Part shown: positions 23,413 to 32,621 of the stretch, piece after piece
How positions within the stretch are numbered: position 1 is the first letter of the stretch
Layout of the letters: each line of letters starts with the position of its first letter
Assembly: GCA_022821905.1 (NCBI GenBank)
Contig: JAJECS010000024.1
Location: 62,001-126,000, forward strand
Origin: Chloroflexota bacterium
GTDB taxonomy: Bacteria > Chloroflexota > UBA11872
Reading direction: 5' to 3'
DNA: 64,000 bases
The notes under the pieces: generated by a model
The model's input: the letters and a program-made list of their open reading frames with translations, nothing else
Database searches by the model: none
Told to the model about the DNA's origin: nothing
Position numbers and translations under genes: made by a program

Positions 23413-23868
23413 ATGAGCTTGCTCGATCAGATCTCCGGCGACCTCACGTCCGCGCTGCGCGGCGGCGACCAGCCACGCGTACGCCTCCTGCGGACGCTCC
23501 GGTCCGCCATTGCCTACGAAGCCAAGGACAAGCGGCAGGACGCCGACGACGACTTGGTGCGCGCCGTCCTCGCGCGCGAGTCCCGCCGGCGCGAAGAAGC
23601 CATCAAGCTCTACGAATCCGGCGGCCGCGCGGACAAGGCCGCTGACGAACAGGCCGAGCTCGCGGTCATCGCCACCTACCTGCCGCCCGTCATCGACGCC
23701 GAAGCCATCGAGGCGGCGGCGCGCGCCGTCATCGAGGACACCGGGGCATCCGGGCCGAGCGACATGGGCCGCGTGATGGGCCCCTTGATGGGCCGGCTGC
23801 GTGCGCAGGGCACCGTTGACGGCAAGGCCGTGAGCGCGACGGTGCGCGCGCTATTGACCGATTCGTGA
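23413..23868 (+). CDS. GatB/YqeY domain-containing protein
   Basis: 151 residues of the YqeY family, related to the tail domain of GatB. Recognised by LRTLRSAIAYEAKDKRQ, REEAIKLYESGGRADKAADEQAELAVIATYLP (split here only by my quotation) and the DMGRVMGPLM repeat region near the C-terminus. Function not settled. Its TGA overlaps the ybeY GTG (GTGA). Confidence 0.9.
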   Translation: MSLLDQISGDLTSALRGGDQPRVRLLRTLRSAIAYEAKDKRQDADDDLVRAVLARESRRREEAIKLYESGGRADKAADEQAELAVIATYLPPVIDAEAIEAAARAVIEDTGASGPSDMGRVMGPLMGRLRAQGTVDGKAVSATVRALLTDS

Positions 23869-24332
23869 AGCGGGCGGCGCTGACGCTCGATCTGGTCGAC
23901 GCACAGGACTTGCCCGAACCATTGCGCGCTCTAGCCACGCGGGTCGCTGCGGCGGTGGCCGACACCTCCGGGCTGCGGGGCACGGCCGCTCTGAGGATTT
24001 GCAGCGATGCCGAAATGCAGCAGCTCAACCGGCAGTTCCGCCATGTCGACAAAGCGACGGACGTGCTCGCCTTCCCGGCCGACGCCGCCGGGTCTGGACG
24101 CGACCCCAAGTCCATTGGTGACGTGGCGCTTTCGTACGAGCGCGTGGTCGTCCAGGGGCGGGCGCACGGCCATGGCCCTGAGCGCGAGTTCGCCTATCTC
24201 GTCACCCATGCGTTGCTCCATCTCGCCGGCTTCATGCACGACAACGCGCCTGACTATCGCCGCATGCGGTGCGCCGAGGAGGAGATCCTGGCGTCAATTG
24301 GGTTGACGCGCGACCAGACCGCTGCGGCGTAG
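23865..24332 (+). CDS. ybeY: Endoribonuclease YbeY (rRNA maturation factor)
   Basis: Metal-dependent RNase involved in 16S 3'-end maturation and ribosome quality control. 155 residues. The zinc site HALLHLAGFMH (H-x3-H-x5-H) is near residue 122, preceded by TDVLAFPA and GDVALS. GTG start overlapping the yqeY stop. Next gene ispE begins right after its TAG. Confidence 0.93.
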   Translation: MKRAALTLDLVDAQDLPEPLRALATRVAAAVADTSGLRGTAALRICSDAEMQQLNRQFRHVDKATDVLAFPADAAGSGRDPKSIGDVALSYERVVVQGRAHGHGPEREFAYLVTHALLHLAGFMHDNAPDYRRMRCAEEEILASIGLTRDQTAAA

Positions 24333-25190
24333 ATGATGCGCCGCCTCACGCGTGCGGCCCCGGCCAAGATCAACCTCGGATTGCAGGTCACCGGCCGCCG
24401 TCCGGACGGATATCACGAGCTCGTGACCGTGATGCAGACGCTGGAGCTGGTCGACGAGGTGAGCGTGGAATCCGCCACAACGGTGAGCGGTCCACCGTCG
24501 CTTCCCGACCTGGCGCCGGAGGACGACCTGGCGCTGCGAGCGGCGCACCTGCTGCGCCGAGAGCTCGGCGTGACGTCCGGGGCGCGCGTTAGCGTCGAGA
24601 AACGAATTCCGGCCGCCGCCGGATTGGGAGGCGGCAGCGCCGACGCCGCCGCAGTGCTTAGGGCTCTGAACCACCTGTGGGACACCGACGTCGATCATTT
24701 GCGGCTCGTACAGTTCGCGGCAGAGTTGGGCTCCGACGTGCCGTTCTTTGTACGTGGCGGAACCGCGCTGGCCACCGGCCGCGGCGAAGTCCTGCGCCGG
24801 CTGCCGCCGGCTCCCATGCGTCACGTCGTGCTCGTGCGACCGGGTGTTTCCCTGGCAACCGCCGCTGTCTATGGCGAGTTGCGGCCGTCCGAGTGGAGCG
24901 ACGGCAGCCACACCCTGGCCTTAGCCGAAGCAATCACCGAAGGCTCATTCTCGGAGGAGCTCATGTGCAACGACCTCACGCCGCCTGCCATCCGGCTGGC
25001 GCCCGCCATCGGCGACATCCTGGATGACCTTCACGCGGGGGGCGCTCGTCCGGCGTTGATGGCCGGCAGCGGCGCCACCTGCTTCGGTCTCTTTACGGAG
25101 ATGGCGGCTGCCGAACAGGCCGTCCAGAGCGGGCGAGCCGCCGGTCACTGGGCGCATCTCACCCGGTTTCGTCCCGCCGCCGACGCGTAG
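24333..25190 (+). CDS. ispE: 4-diphosphocytidyl-2-C-methyl-D-erythritol kinase
   Basis: GHMP-type kinase of the MEP isoprenoid pathway. 285 residues. APAKINLGLQVTGRRPDGYHEL at the start (shown as a family signature), glycine-rich ATP loop AAGLGGGSADAAAVL near residue 92, and C-terminal AGSGATCFGLF. It follows ybeY with no gap. Isoprenoid precursors link to the undecaprenyl-based pathway seen at 21911. Confidence 0.94.
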   Translation: MMRRLTRAAPAKINLGLQVTGRRPDGYHELVTVMQTLELVDEVSVESATTVSGPPSLPDLAPEDDLALRAAHLLRRELGVTSGARVSVEKRIPAAAGLGGGSADAAAVLRALNHLWDTDVDHLRLVQFAAELGSDVPFFVRGGTALATGRGEVLRRLPPAPMRHVVLVRPGVSLATAAVYGELRPSEWSDGSHTLALAEAITEGSFSEELMCNDLTPPAIRLAPAIGDILDDLHAGGARPALMAGSGATCFGLFTEMAAAEQAVQSGRAAGHWAHLTRFRPAADA

Positions 25191-25210
25191 CAGGTGGGGC
25201 GTTGCATCCG

Positions 25211-25239
25211 TTGACCCGTTGGGGTCCGATCTCTACGCT
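25211..25239 (+). promoter_or_regulatory. Predicted promoter of tRNA-Gln
   Basis: TTGACC (25211-25216), 17-bp spacer, TACGCT (25234-25239); the mature tRNA 5' end is 10 nt further at 25249. The -35 is good, the -10 weak (3 of 6), but the distance fits a tRNA start. Confidence 0.45.
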
Positions 25240-25248
25240 GAACCTGGA

Positions 25249-25320
25249 TGGGGAGTAGCCAAGGGGTAAGGCAGCGGACTTTGAATCCGCGATTCGGAGG
25301 TTCGAATCCTCCCTCCCCAG
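25249..25320 (+). tRNA. tRNA-Gln (anticodon UUG)
   Basis: 72-nt cloverleaf. Acceptor TGGGGAG pairs with CTCCCCA; the anticodon stem GCGGA/TCCGC encloses loop CTTTGAA with anticodon TTG at 25281-25283; the T-arm is GGAGG-TTCGAAT-CCTCC. Discriminator G at 25320; CCA is not encoded. It stands between ispE and glmU on the same strand. Confidence 0.95.
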
Positions 25321-25333
25321 CCGTGAGCCGCTC

Positions 25334-26665
25334 ATGACGTGTACAGCCGTAATTCTTGCCGCCGGACGCGGTGTGCGCATGGCCGCCTCCGGCCCGAAGG
25401 TGCTGCATCGAGTCGCCGGCTGGCCGCTGGTGACGCACGTCGTGGCGACGGCGCGCGAAGCCGGCTGCGACCCGATCGTGGTCGTCGCGTCGCCCGAGGT
25501 CGACTTGCGCGAAGCCGTGGGCGAGGACGTTTGCATCGTCGAGCAGCCCGCTGACGACTACGGAACCGCGGCGGCCGCGCAGGCTGCCGGGGTCTCGCAA
25601 TGTTCCGACACAGCCGTCGTGATGTTCGGCGACTCCCCACTGCTCACGGCCCAGACCGTGCGTGAGATGGCGGACTTGCGCGATGAACGAGACGCGGCGA
25701 TCGTCGTGGGGTGGACCCAGGCGCCCGCGCCGGGCGACTACGGCCGGGTGGTGATGTCCGACGACGGATCGGTGCAGGCCATCGTCGAGGCGGCCGACGC
25801 CGACCCAGCCACCCATGCCCTGACCTCGTGCAATTCCGGCTTGATGGCGTTCGATGCCGAATGGCTGGGCGCCGCGCTGCCGCGGGTGCCCCGCAGCCCG
25901 GCGACGGGCGAGCGCTACCTGACGGCGGTCGTCGAGCTTGCCGTCGCCGATGAACGCCGGGTGGTCTCCCATCTGATCGCCGACGACGCGGAGACCATCG
26001 GCTGCGACGACCTCTCTCGTCTGGCGGACGCGGAGCAGGCCATGCAGAACCGTTTGCGCCAGTCCCTGCTGGCGCGGGGCGTGCAACTGCGCGACCCGGC
26101 AACGACCTATCTGCACCGCGGCGTGGCGGTTGGTGCAGGTTCCGTGCTGTTGCCAGGCACGTCGCTCGAGGGCGCCACCTCGATCGGCGCCGGATCGACC
26201 ATTGGTCCAAACAGCCGGCTCATCGACGCGACCGTGGGCGATGGCTGCGACGTCGAGTCGTCGCGGGTGTCTAGGTCGAGCCTCGGCGACCGCGTCGTTG
26301 TCGGCCCGTTCGCTCATGTGCGCGACGGCTGCGACATCGGTCCCGACAGTCGCCTTGGATCGCAGACCGAACTCAAGGCGGCCAAGCTGGGAAATGGCGT
26401 GCACGTGCACCATTTCGGCTATCTTGGAGACGTGGAGATCGGCGATGGTGCAAACATCGGCGCGGGTACGGTGACGTGCAATTTCGACGGCACGGCCAAG
26501 CACCGCACCGTGATTGGCGCTGAAGCCTTCATCGGCAGCGACACCATGCTGATCGCCCCCGTGACGGTTGGCGAGGGCGCGCGAACCAGCGCCAGCGCTG
26601 TCGTCACGCGGGATGTTCCGCCGGGCATGTTAGCGGTGGGCATTCCGGCGCGAATCCGTCGCTAG
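25334..26665 (+). CDS. glmU: Bifunctional UDP-N-acetylglucosamine pyrophosphorylase / glucosamine-1-P N-acetyltransferase (GlmU)
   Basis: Makes UDP-GlcNAc. 443 residues. Residues 1-225 form the nucleotidyltransferase (AVILAAGRGVRM, UTP site QPADDYGTAAAAQAA, GDSPLL). From about 240 a left-handed beta-helix follows with the acetyltransferase signature: FAHVRDGCDIGPDSRLG, VHHFGYLGD (catalytic His) and NIGAGTVTCNFDG. The usual NYDG is NFDG here. It begins 13 nt after tRNA-Gln and precedes prs, the classical glmU-prs pair. Confidence 0.92.
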   Translation: MTCTAVILAAGRGVRMAASGPKVLHRVAGWPLVTHVVATAREAGCDPIVVVASPEVDLREAVGEDVCIVEQPADDYGTAAAAQAAGVSQCSDTAVVMFGDSPLLTAQTVREMADLRDERDAAIVVGWTQAPAPGDYGRVVMSDDGSVQAIVEAADADPATHALTSCNSGLMAFDAEWLGAALPRVPRSPATGERYLTAVVELAVADERRVVSHLIADDAETIGCDDLSRLADAEQAMQNRLRQSLLARGVQLRDPATTYLHRGVAVGAGSVLLPGTSLEGATSIGAGSTIGPNSRLIDATVGDGCDVESSRVSRSSLGDRVVVGPFAHVRDGCDIGPDSRLGSQTELKAAKLGNGVHVHHFGYLGDVEIGDGANIGAGTVTCNFDGTAKHRTVIGAEAFIGSDTMLIAPVTVGEGARTSASAVVTRDVPPGMLAVGIPARIRR

Positions 26666-26686
26666 CGGAGTAGGTGGGAGGCCTCC

Positions 26687-27628
26687 GTGGACGGCGAGCT
26701 GAAGATCTTTTCGGGAAGCAGCAATCGGGGCCTGGCCGCACGTATTGCCCAAACGCTCGGGCGTCCCCTGGGCGAGGCCAGGGTCGAGCATTTTCCCGAC
26801 GGCGAGGCAGACATCCAGATCCTGGAAAACGTGCGCGGCACGGACGTCTTCGTCGTGCAGTCCACCTGCGCGCCGGTCGACCGAAACCTGATGCAGCTGC
26901 TGATCATGATCGACGCGCTGCGGCGTGCCTCCGCCGGCCGCGTCACCGCGTTGATTCCCTATTTCGGTTATGCGCGCCAGGAAAAGAAGTCCACCGGGCG
27001 CGAGCCGATCACGGCCAAGCTCGTCGCCAACATCCTCGAGGCGGCCGGCGTCTCGCGCATGGTCACGCTCGATCTCCACGCTCCCGCGGTGCAGGGGTTC
27101 TTTGACATTCCCGTCGATCATCTGCTGGCCGCGCCGCTGCTGGCCGATGCCATCGATCGAATGGGACTTCAGAATCCAGTCATCGTGTCGCCGGACGCGG
27201 GCGGGGTGACGCGAGCGCACGACTTCAGCCAGCGAGTTGCCGGCGCTCCTCTCGCCGTGGTGTTCAAGAACCGCACCGCGGCGGATAGGATCGAGCACCT
27301 GCAAATCGTCGGGGAGGTCGAAGGACGTGACACGATCGTCGTCGACGACCAGGTCTCAACCGGCCACACGCTGGTCGAGGCCAGCGAGGCCCTGCGGGAA
27401 CGCGGCGCCCGCAGCGTCTACGGCTGCGCCGTACACCCGGTATTCGCCAGCGACGCGCTCGAGCGGATTCAGGACTCCGCGATCGAGAGGCTCTTCATCA
27501 CCGACACGATTCCGATTGAAGACGGACTCATGAACGGCAAAATACAATTGGTCCACACGCACGAATTGTTCGGCGAGGCTGTCCGCCGGATTCACAACGA
27601 CGAATCCGTCACGGCACTGTTCAAGTGA
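26687..27628 (+). CDS. prs: Ribose-phosphate pyrophosphokinase (PRPP synthetase)
   Basis: Makes PRPP from ribose-5-P and ATP. 313 residues, normal length. Markers: FSGSSNRGLAARIA, FPDGEADIQI, YFGYARQEKKSTGREPI (flexible loop), and VVDDQVSTGHTLVEA (PRPP-binding loop; usual form DDxxxTGGT). GTG start at 26687, 21 bp after glmU. Confidence 0.95.
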   Translation: MDGELKIFSGSSNRGLAARIAQTLGRPLGEARVEHFPDGEADIQILENVRGTDVFVVQSTCAPVDRNLMQLLIMIDALRRASAGRVTALIPYFGYARQEKKSTGREPITAKLVANILEAAGVSRMVTLDLHAPAVQGFFDIPVDHLLAAPLLADAIDRMGLQNPVIVSPDAGGVTRAHDFSQRVAGAPLAVVFKNRTAADRIEHLQIVGEVEGRDTIVVDDQVSTGHTLVEASEALRERGARSVYGCAVHPVFASDALERIQDSAIERLFITDTIPIEDGLMNGKIQLVHTHELFGEAVRRIHNDESVTALFK

Positions 27629-27735
27629 GAGCCCAAACGTGGGGAATCGAGAGTGGGCGCGCGAACGCGGACCGCGCGGCACCCGAGGGCGAACGCACCC
27701 GTCAGTGCGGCGTCTGAACGAGGAGCGGATCCTTC

Positions 27736-29013
27736 TTGGATCCCGTTAGTTGGCTCGGTCTCGTCGGTATTTTCGTTCTGACCGGATTCTCGGCGCTCGC
27801 CAGCGCAAGCGAGAGCGCGCTCAACGAGACTGCACGCACCGATCTGGAGCCGCCGGCGCCGGATGCTCCGGGCGCGGCGCGGCGGCGGCATGAGCTTCTG
27901 ACGAACCGATTCCGATTCTGGGTCGGGCAGCGCCTCAGCGATACGGTTGTGATTCTCGTATCGGCCACGCTCACGGCCACGCTATTGGCCGACGCCTTGA
28001 CGACCCTCGTTCCAAACCGCGCCGGGAGCGTGGCCATTGCCATCGGCGCGCTCGCCGTGCTGCATTCAGGCCTGGCCCGGATCCTGCCGCGCATCCTGGC
28101 GCAGCGGTATCCGCGGACGTTGGCGGAACGACTCACCTTCGTCCCATGGGTGATCTATGCCGCATTCCTCCCGGTTACCCGACTCTTCGAAAAGCTGCTG
28201 AGCCCGGCGGAACAAGAAGCCTGGAAGGCGCCCGATCCGGAGGACGCCGCCGTCTTGAATGCGGTGGAGGCCGGCACGCGTGAAGGCACGATCGACGCCT
28301 ACGACTCGGCGATGATCGCCAACGTGATCGAACTTGGCGATCGCGTCGCGCGCCAGGTCATGACGCCCCGGCCCGACATCCTGGCCATGCCGCGGACGCA
28401 GCCCGTGCGGACGGCGCTGGCGCTGGCGCACGAACATGGTCTGTCGCGGCTTCCGGTGTACGACGACGACCTCGATTCCGTGATTGGCATTCTTCACGTC
28501 CGCGAGGCGAGCGCCGCGCTGCTGGACGGACAACCTCCGTCGGACCTCTCATCCCTCGTTCGTCCGCCGCTCTTCGTGCCGGAGATGCAGCGCGTCGACC
28601 TGCTCTTGCGCGAGCTGCGCGCCCGCAACACCCATATGGCCATCGTGGTCAACGAGCACGGCGAGACCGAGGGCCTGGTGACCATCGAGGATCTCTTGGA
28701 GGAGATCGTGGGCGAGATCGAGGATGAGTTCGACTCGCCCGAGGTCCAAATCGAGCCGATGGGCGCCGGAGTCATCGAGACGGACGCGAGCGTGCTCATC
28801 GCCGACGTCAACGAGGCGCTGGGGCTGGAGCTCGCCGCCGATGACGTCGACACGATCGGCGGTCTGGTCTACAACACGATGGGCGCGGTGCCAAAACCGG
28901 GCGATTCCGTGGCCGTCGACGGCGCGGCGCTCGAGGTGCTCACCACGAAGGCCAATCGGATTCTGCGCGTGCGGGTGCGCAAGATTCCCGTGGAGCCGGC
29001 GCATGGAGGCTGA
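27736..29013 (+). CDS. CNNM/CorC-type membrane protein with DUF21, CBS pair and CorC_HlyC domains (copy 1)
   Basis: 425 residues. N-terminal DUF21 region with three to four membrane helices (residues 6-140), a CBS pair at about 195-310 (VMTPRPDIL, LSRLPVYDDDLDSVIG, LVTIEDLLEEIVGEIEDEFD) and a C-terminal transporter-associated domain. The family includes magnesium/cobalt-efflux and magnesium-transport proteins; the substrate is not evident from sequence. TTG at 27736 with GAGGAG 11 nt before. First of three consecutive paralogues. Confidence 0.85.
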   Translation: MDPVSWLGLVGIFVLTGFSALASASESALNETARTDLEPPAPDAPGAARRRHELLTNRFRFWVGQRLSDTVVILVSATLTATLLADALTTLVPNRAGSVAIAIGALAVLHSGLARILPRILAQRYPRTLAERLTFVPWVIYAAFLPVTRLFEKLLSPAEQEAWKAPDPEDAAVLNAVEAGTREGTIDAYDSAMIANVIELGDRVARQVMTPRPDILAMPRTQPVRTALALAHEHGLSRLPVYDDDLDSVIGILHVREASAALLDGQPPSDLSSLVRPPLFVPEMQRVDLLLRELRARNTHMAIVVNEHGETEGLVTIEDLLEEIVGEIEDEFDSPEVQIEPMGAGVIETDASVLIADVNEALGLELAADDVDTIGGLVYNTMGAVPKPGDSVAVDGAALEVLTTKANRILRVRVRKIPVEPAHGG

Positions 29014-29112
29014 CCAGCCTCCCGATACAGCGCCCGCAGCCGCCTGCCGCACACGAGTTGCCTGCCGGCGCGGCTGGTTGCGTCGGCCTAGGGTCACGTA
29101 GGGGACGCCGCC

Positions 29113-30420
29113 ATAGAAATCCTCGTCGGCCTCGCGGTATTCGTGGTGCTCATCGCGATCAACGCCCTCTTTGCCGGGGGACAGTTCGCCTTGGTCGCGG
29201 TGGATCGCTATCGCATCGACGACATGGTCAGCCGCAACGTCCGCGGCGCACGCCCCGTGCAACAGGCCCTGCGGACACTCTCGTTCCAGCTCTCGGGCGC
29301 CCAACTCGGCATCACCATCAGCTCCCTGATTCTGGGATGGGTCGTCGACGGCGCCCTGTCGCCATTGCTTCGGCCACTGCTCGGCTGGCTGCCGCCAGGG
29401 GCCATCGGCGCCGCAACCGCCGCAATCGCCCTTACGCTCGCCACCGCGCTGCAGATGGTCTTCGGCGAGCTGGCGCCAAAGAACCTCGCCATCGCGCGTC
29501 CCGCCCGCACCGCCGTCGTCTTCGTCCCGCCCGTGGTGCTCATCAACACCCTCGCAGGCCCCCTCATCCGCTTCCTGAATGCGGCGGCCAATTGGTCCAT
29601 GCAGCGCGTGGGAATCCAGCCGCGCGAGGAGCTCCCCGGCGTCGAGTCGCTCGAGGAGCTCCGTGGCACGCTTCGCTGGGCGGCGCTGGAGGGTGAGATC
29701 GAGGGGGTGGAACACACCCTGCTGGATCGGGCGCTCAGCCTGCGGGACAGCGTGGCGCGCGACGTCCTGGTCCCCCGCTCGTCGGTTGCCTCGTTAGCCG
29801 GCGACGCCACCTACGCGGACTTGATCGAGGCGGCACGGGACACCGGACACTCGCGCTTCCCGATCCAGGACGCCGGCGGATCGGGCTTCGCGGCCATCGC
29901 GCACGTCAAGGACGCTCTCCGGGTCGCGGCGGAGGATCGAGCGCGGACGGCGCTTACGCCCAATGGCCAACCGCTGGTCGTCGTCCCGGAGTCAACCGAT
30001 TTGCACAGCTTGCTGGTCGAGTTGCAGCGGCAGGGGCAGGCGATGGCCATCGTGCTCGACGAATTTGGCAACGAATCCGGCATCGTCACCATCGAGGACA
30101 TCGTGGAAGAGGTGCTGGGCGCGATCGAGGACGAGTACGACCCCCCAGCCGTGCGGCTGGCGACGCCGACCGGCACCGGCGTGTACGAGGCGGACGGACG
30201 CATTCGGGGACCCGAGCTGCTCGAAGCCACCGGGTTCGAGATGCCCGACGGCCGCTATGACACCTTGGCGGGGCTGTTGATCATGCGCTTCCAACGAGTG
30301 CCGGACGTTGGCGACCGCGTGGACATCGACGGCTGGCGCTTTCAAGTTCTCGAGATGGACGGGCCGCGCATTGCGCAGGTTCTGCTCACGTCGCCGGCTC
30401 GGCTGCGGGGTCGCGCATGA
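29113..30420 (+). CDS. CNNM/CorC-type membrane protein with DUF21, CBS pair and CorC_HlyC domains (copy 2); apparent ATA start
   Basis: Same architecture: DUF21 helices (residues 3-150), CBS pair with VLVPRSSV, HSRFPIQDAG and IVTIEDIVEEVLGAIEDEYD, then CorC_HlyC. The frame opens at 29113 with ATA, 7 nt after AGGGGA (29100-29105). This gives MEILVGLAVFVVLIAIN as the first helix and puts the conserved Asn at position 17, against 16 in copy 3. In-frame GTGs at 29143 and 29146 lack a Shine-Dalgarno and remove half of that helix. No other ATG/GTG/TTG exists back to an in-frame TAG. Its TGA overlaps the copy 3 ATG (ATGA). Confidence 0.82.
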   Translation: MEILVGLAVFVVLIAINALFAGGQFALVAVDRYRIDDMVSRNVRGARPVQQALRTLSFQLSGAQLGITISSLILGWVVDGALSPLLRPLLGWLPPGAIGAATAAIALTLATALQMVFGELAPKNLAIARPARTAVVFVPPVVLINTLAGPLIRFLNAAANWSMQRVGIQPREELPGVESLEELRGTLRWAALEGEIEGVEHTLLDRALSLRDSVARDVLVPRSSVASLAGDATYADLIEAARDTGHSRFPIQDAGGSGFAAIAHVKDALRVAAEDRARTALTPNGQPLVVVPESTDLHSLLVELQRQGQAMAIVLDEFGNESGIVTIEDIVEEVLGAIEDEYDPPAVRLATPTGTGVYEADGRIRGPELLEATGFEMPDGRYDTLAGLLIMRFQRVPDVGDRVDIDGWRFQVLEMDGPRIAQVLLTSPARLRGRA

Positions 30421-31748
30421 ACGTCGTGTTTCTCATCGCGGCAGTGCTGCTGCTCGCCGTGAACGCGTTCATGGTCGGAGCGGAGGTGGCCATCACCGCG
30501 GCCGCCGGTCGACGCTCGGCCATCGAGGCTGAGGCCGCGCGGGGTGGCTATCGCGCGCGATTGGCCAGCACGTCGCTGCGCGAGCTCGCCTTCATGCTCA
30601 CCGGCGCGCAGTTTGGAATCACCTTGGCCTCGCTGGGACTCGGATTCGTCGCGGAACCGGCCATCGCCGACTTGATCGTCCACGCGGTGGGCGACCACGT
30701 CGACATTCCCGAAAACGTGATCCACGTCATTGCCTCGGCAATCGCCCTCACGCTGGTCGTCTTTCTCCACATGGTGCTCGGCGAAATGGCGCCCAAGAAC
30801 ATCGCTATTGCGGAGCCCATTCGAACCATGCTGTGGGTGGCAGTGCCGTACCGCGGCTACGCCAACGCGATTCGACCCGTGCTATGGGTCCTCAACGGCA
30901 TGGCCAACCTGGTGCTGCGTGCGTTCGGCATTGCCCCGCGCGAGGAGCTGCGGGCGCGCTACACGGCGTCGCAGATCGCGGAGATGCTCTCGGCGTTGCG
31001 CCGCATCGGGGCCATCGACATATCCGACTACCGGCTGGTGCAGGGCGCGATCGGGCTCGAGTCGCGCAAGGCCCGCGACATCATGTTGCCGCGATCATCG
31101 GTCGTGACCGTGCCCGCCACCGCGACCATTCGCGAGATCGAGGCCCTCGCCGCCGACACCGGGCACTCCCGACTGCCCGTGCTCGGCAGCCAACCGGACG
31201 ACTTTCGGGGATTCGTGCACATCAAGGACCTGCTGACTCGCACCGACCTGCGCCCGTCGTCGCCGCTGCCGGCCGCCATGATTCGCCCGTTGCCGGTGGT
31301 GCCCGAGACCGCCACGCTGGGCGCGCTGCTGCTCGACATGCGACGCCGACGCAGCCACATGGGGCTCGCCATCGACGAGCACGGCAGCCCGGCGGGCGTC
31401 GTGACCCTGGAGGATCTACTGGAGGAGCTGGTGGGCGAAATCGCCGATGAGTTCGATCGGCAATCCCAACTGCCGTCGGATCAGCCCGGGCGCGTCGTGG
31501 TGGCCGGCAGCCTGCGTCCCGCCGACCTCGAGGACCGGACGGGCCTCCGGCTGCCCGAGGGCCCCTATTCCACCGTCGCCGGGTATGTCATGCAGCAACT
31601 GGGCGCCATGCCCCGCGTCGGACAGATGGTGAATCACGCCGGGTGGCAACTCCGCGTGCGCCGCATGCAGGGTCCGCGCGTGGTCGAAATCGAGCTGGTG
31701 TCTCCGGAAACGACCTCGGAGACCGACGATGGCGCTGCTCCTGCGTGA
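30417..31748 (+). CDS. CNNM/CorC-type membrane protein with DUF21, CBS pair and CorC_HlyC domains (copy 3)
   Basis: 443 residues, ATG overlapping copy 2 by 4 bp. DUF21 with MLTGAQFGITLASLGLGF and VFLHMVLGEMAPKNIAIAEP, the most family-typical of the three. CBS pair with IMLPRSSV, HSRLPVLGSQ and VVTLEDLLEELVGEIADEFD, and C-terminal domain ending near residue 430. Copies 2 and 3 are likely co-translated and may form a heteromeric membrane complex. Confidence 0.87.
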   Translation: MNVVFLIAAVLLLAVNAFMVGAEVAITAAAGRRSAIEAEAARGGYRARLASTSLRELAFMLTGAQFGITLASLGLGFVAEPAIADLIVHAVGDHVDIPENVIHVIASAIALTLVVFLHMVLGEMAPKNIAIAEPIRTMLWVAVPYRGYANAIRPVLWVLNGMANLVLRAFGIAPREELRARYTASQIAEMLSALRRIGAIDISDYRLVQGAIGLESRKARDIMLPRSSVVTVPATATIREIEALAADTGHSRLPVLGSQPDDFRGFVHIKDLLTRTDLRPSSPLPAAMIRPLPVVPETATLGALLLDMRRRRSHMGLAIDEHGSPAGVVTLEDLLEELVGEIADEFDRQSQLPSDQPGRVVVAGSLRPADLEDRTGLRLPEGPYSTVAGYVMQQLGAMPRVGQMVNHAGWQLRVRRMQGPRVVEIELVSPETTSETDDGAAPA

Positions 31749-31792
31749 CGGCGCCCATTGCTCGCGGAACTGCCGCCGCTTAGGCTGAAGCC

Positions 31793-32575
31793 ATGCCGGA
31801 AATGGGACGGTCGCAAACCTATCGCGCCGAGGGCATCGTGCTGGGTCGGCGCGACCTGGGCGACGCCGACCGCATCGTCACGCTCTTCACGCGTGAGTTC
31901 GGTCGACGCCGCCTAGTGGCGCGCGGCTCGCGGCGACCGGCCAGCCATCTGGCGCCAAGCATCGAGCTCTTCAACCGCGTCCGCATTCTGGGCGTCGTGG
32001 GCTCGTCCCTCGACATCCTGTCGCAGGTCGAAGAGCTGGAGTCGCATCCGCGTTTGCGGACCGATCTGGCGGCGTTCGCCGCCGCCGGGTGGTCCGTTGA
32101 ATTGCTCGATGGTCTGAGCGAAGACAACGAGCCGTCGCTGGACGCCTACGACGCCGTGCTCACGTTTCTCCGGGGGCTCGACCTGAGCAGCGACCCGCCG
32201 GAGCTCTGGCTCACGGCGCTGGCGCTCATCCTCCTGCAGTTGCACGGCTATTCGCCCGAGCTTGGCCGCTGCACCACGTGCGGACAGCCACTGCAGCCCG
32301 GCGACCATCGCTTCGCCAGCGCGGCGGGAGGAGTGGTGTGCCGGACTGACAGCCGTGAACATGATTCACGCCCCATCAGCGTTGCGGCGCTCAAGGTGCT
32401 GCGGTATCTCGCGCGCGAGGGGTTTCACGCAGCCTCGCGTCTGCGGGTGGACGCCGACGTGCGCGCCGAGGTTCGAGACATCCTGCGGGCCTACTCGGCC
32501 ACAATCCTCGAACGAGACGTGAAGTCCGCGCGCATGCTGACTCCGGCGGCGCCTGGGAAACTGGCAGCACGCTGA
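31793..32575 (+). CDS. recO: DNA repair protein RecO
   Basis: Annealing and RecA-loading mediator with RecR/RecF. 260 residues. The N-terminal OB-fold opens with RAEGIVLGRRDLGDADRIVTLFTREFG; the helical domain follows. Of the possible zinc cysteines only CTTC (near residue 162) and one Cys in VVCRTDS are present, so the four-cysteine site is incomplete. Start ATG at 31793; a second ATG is three codons on. Confidence 0.92.
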   Translation: MPEMGRSQTYRAEGIVLGRRDLGDADRIVTLFTREFGRRRLVARGSRRPASHLAPSIELFNRVRILGVVGSSLDILSQVEELESHPRLRTDLAAFAAAGWSVELLDGLSEDNEPSLDAYDAVLTFLRGLDLSSDPPELWLTALALILLQLHGYSPELGRCTTCGQPLQPGDHRFASAAGGVVCRTDSREHDSRPISVAALKVLRYLAREGFHAASRLRVDADVRAEVRDILRAYSATILERDVKSARMLTPAAPGKLAAR

Positions 32576-32621
32576 CCGAGCCAACCTCCGGCGGGTCGTC
32601 GCCGTATCGGAAGGACTAGAC

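Noticed and set aside
25145-26503. 452-codon minus-strand frame through glmU and tRNA-Gln
   Set aside because: It crosses the tRNA and is antisense to GlmU; composition is His/Arg-rich with no domain.
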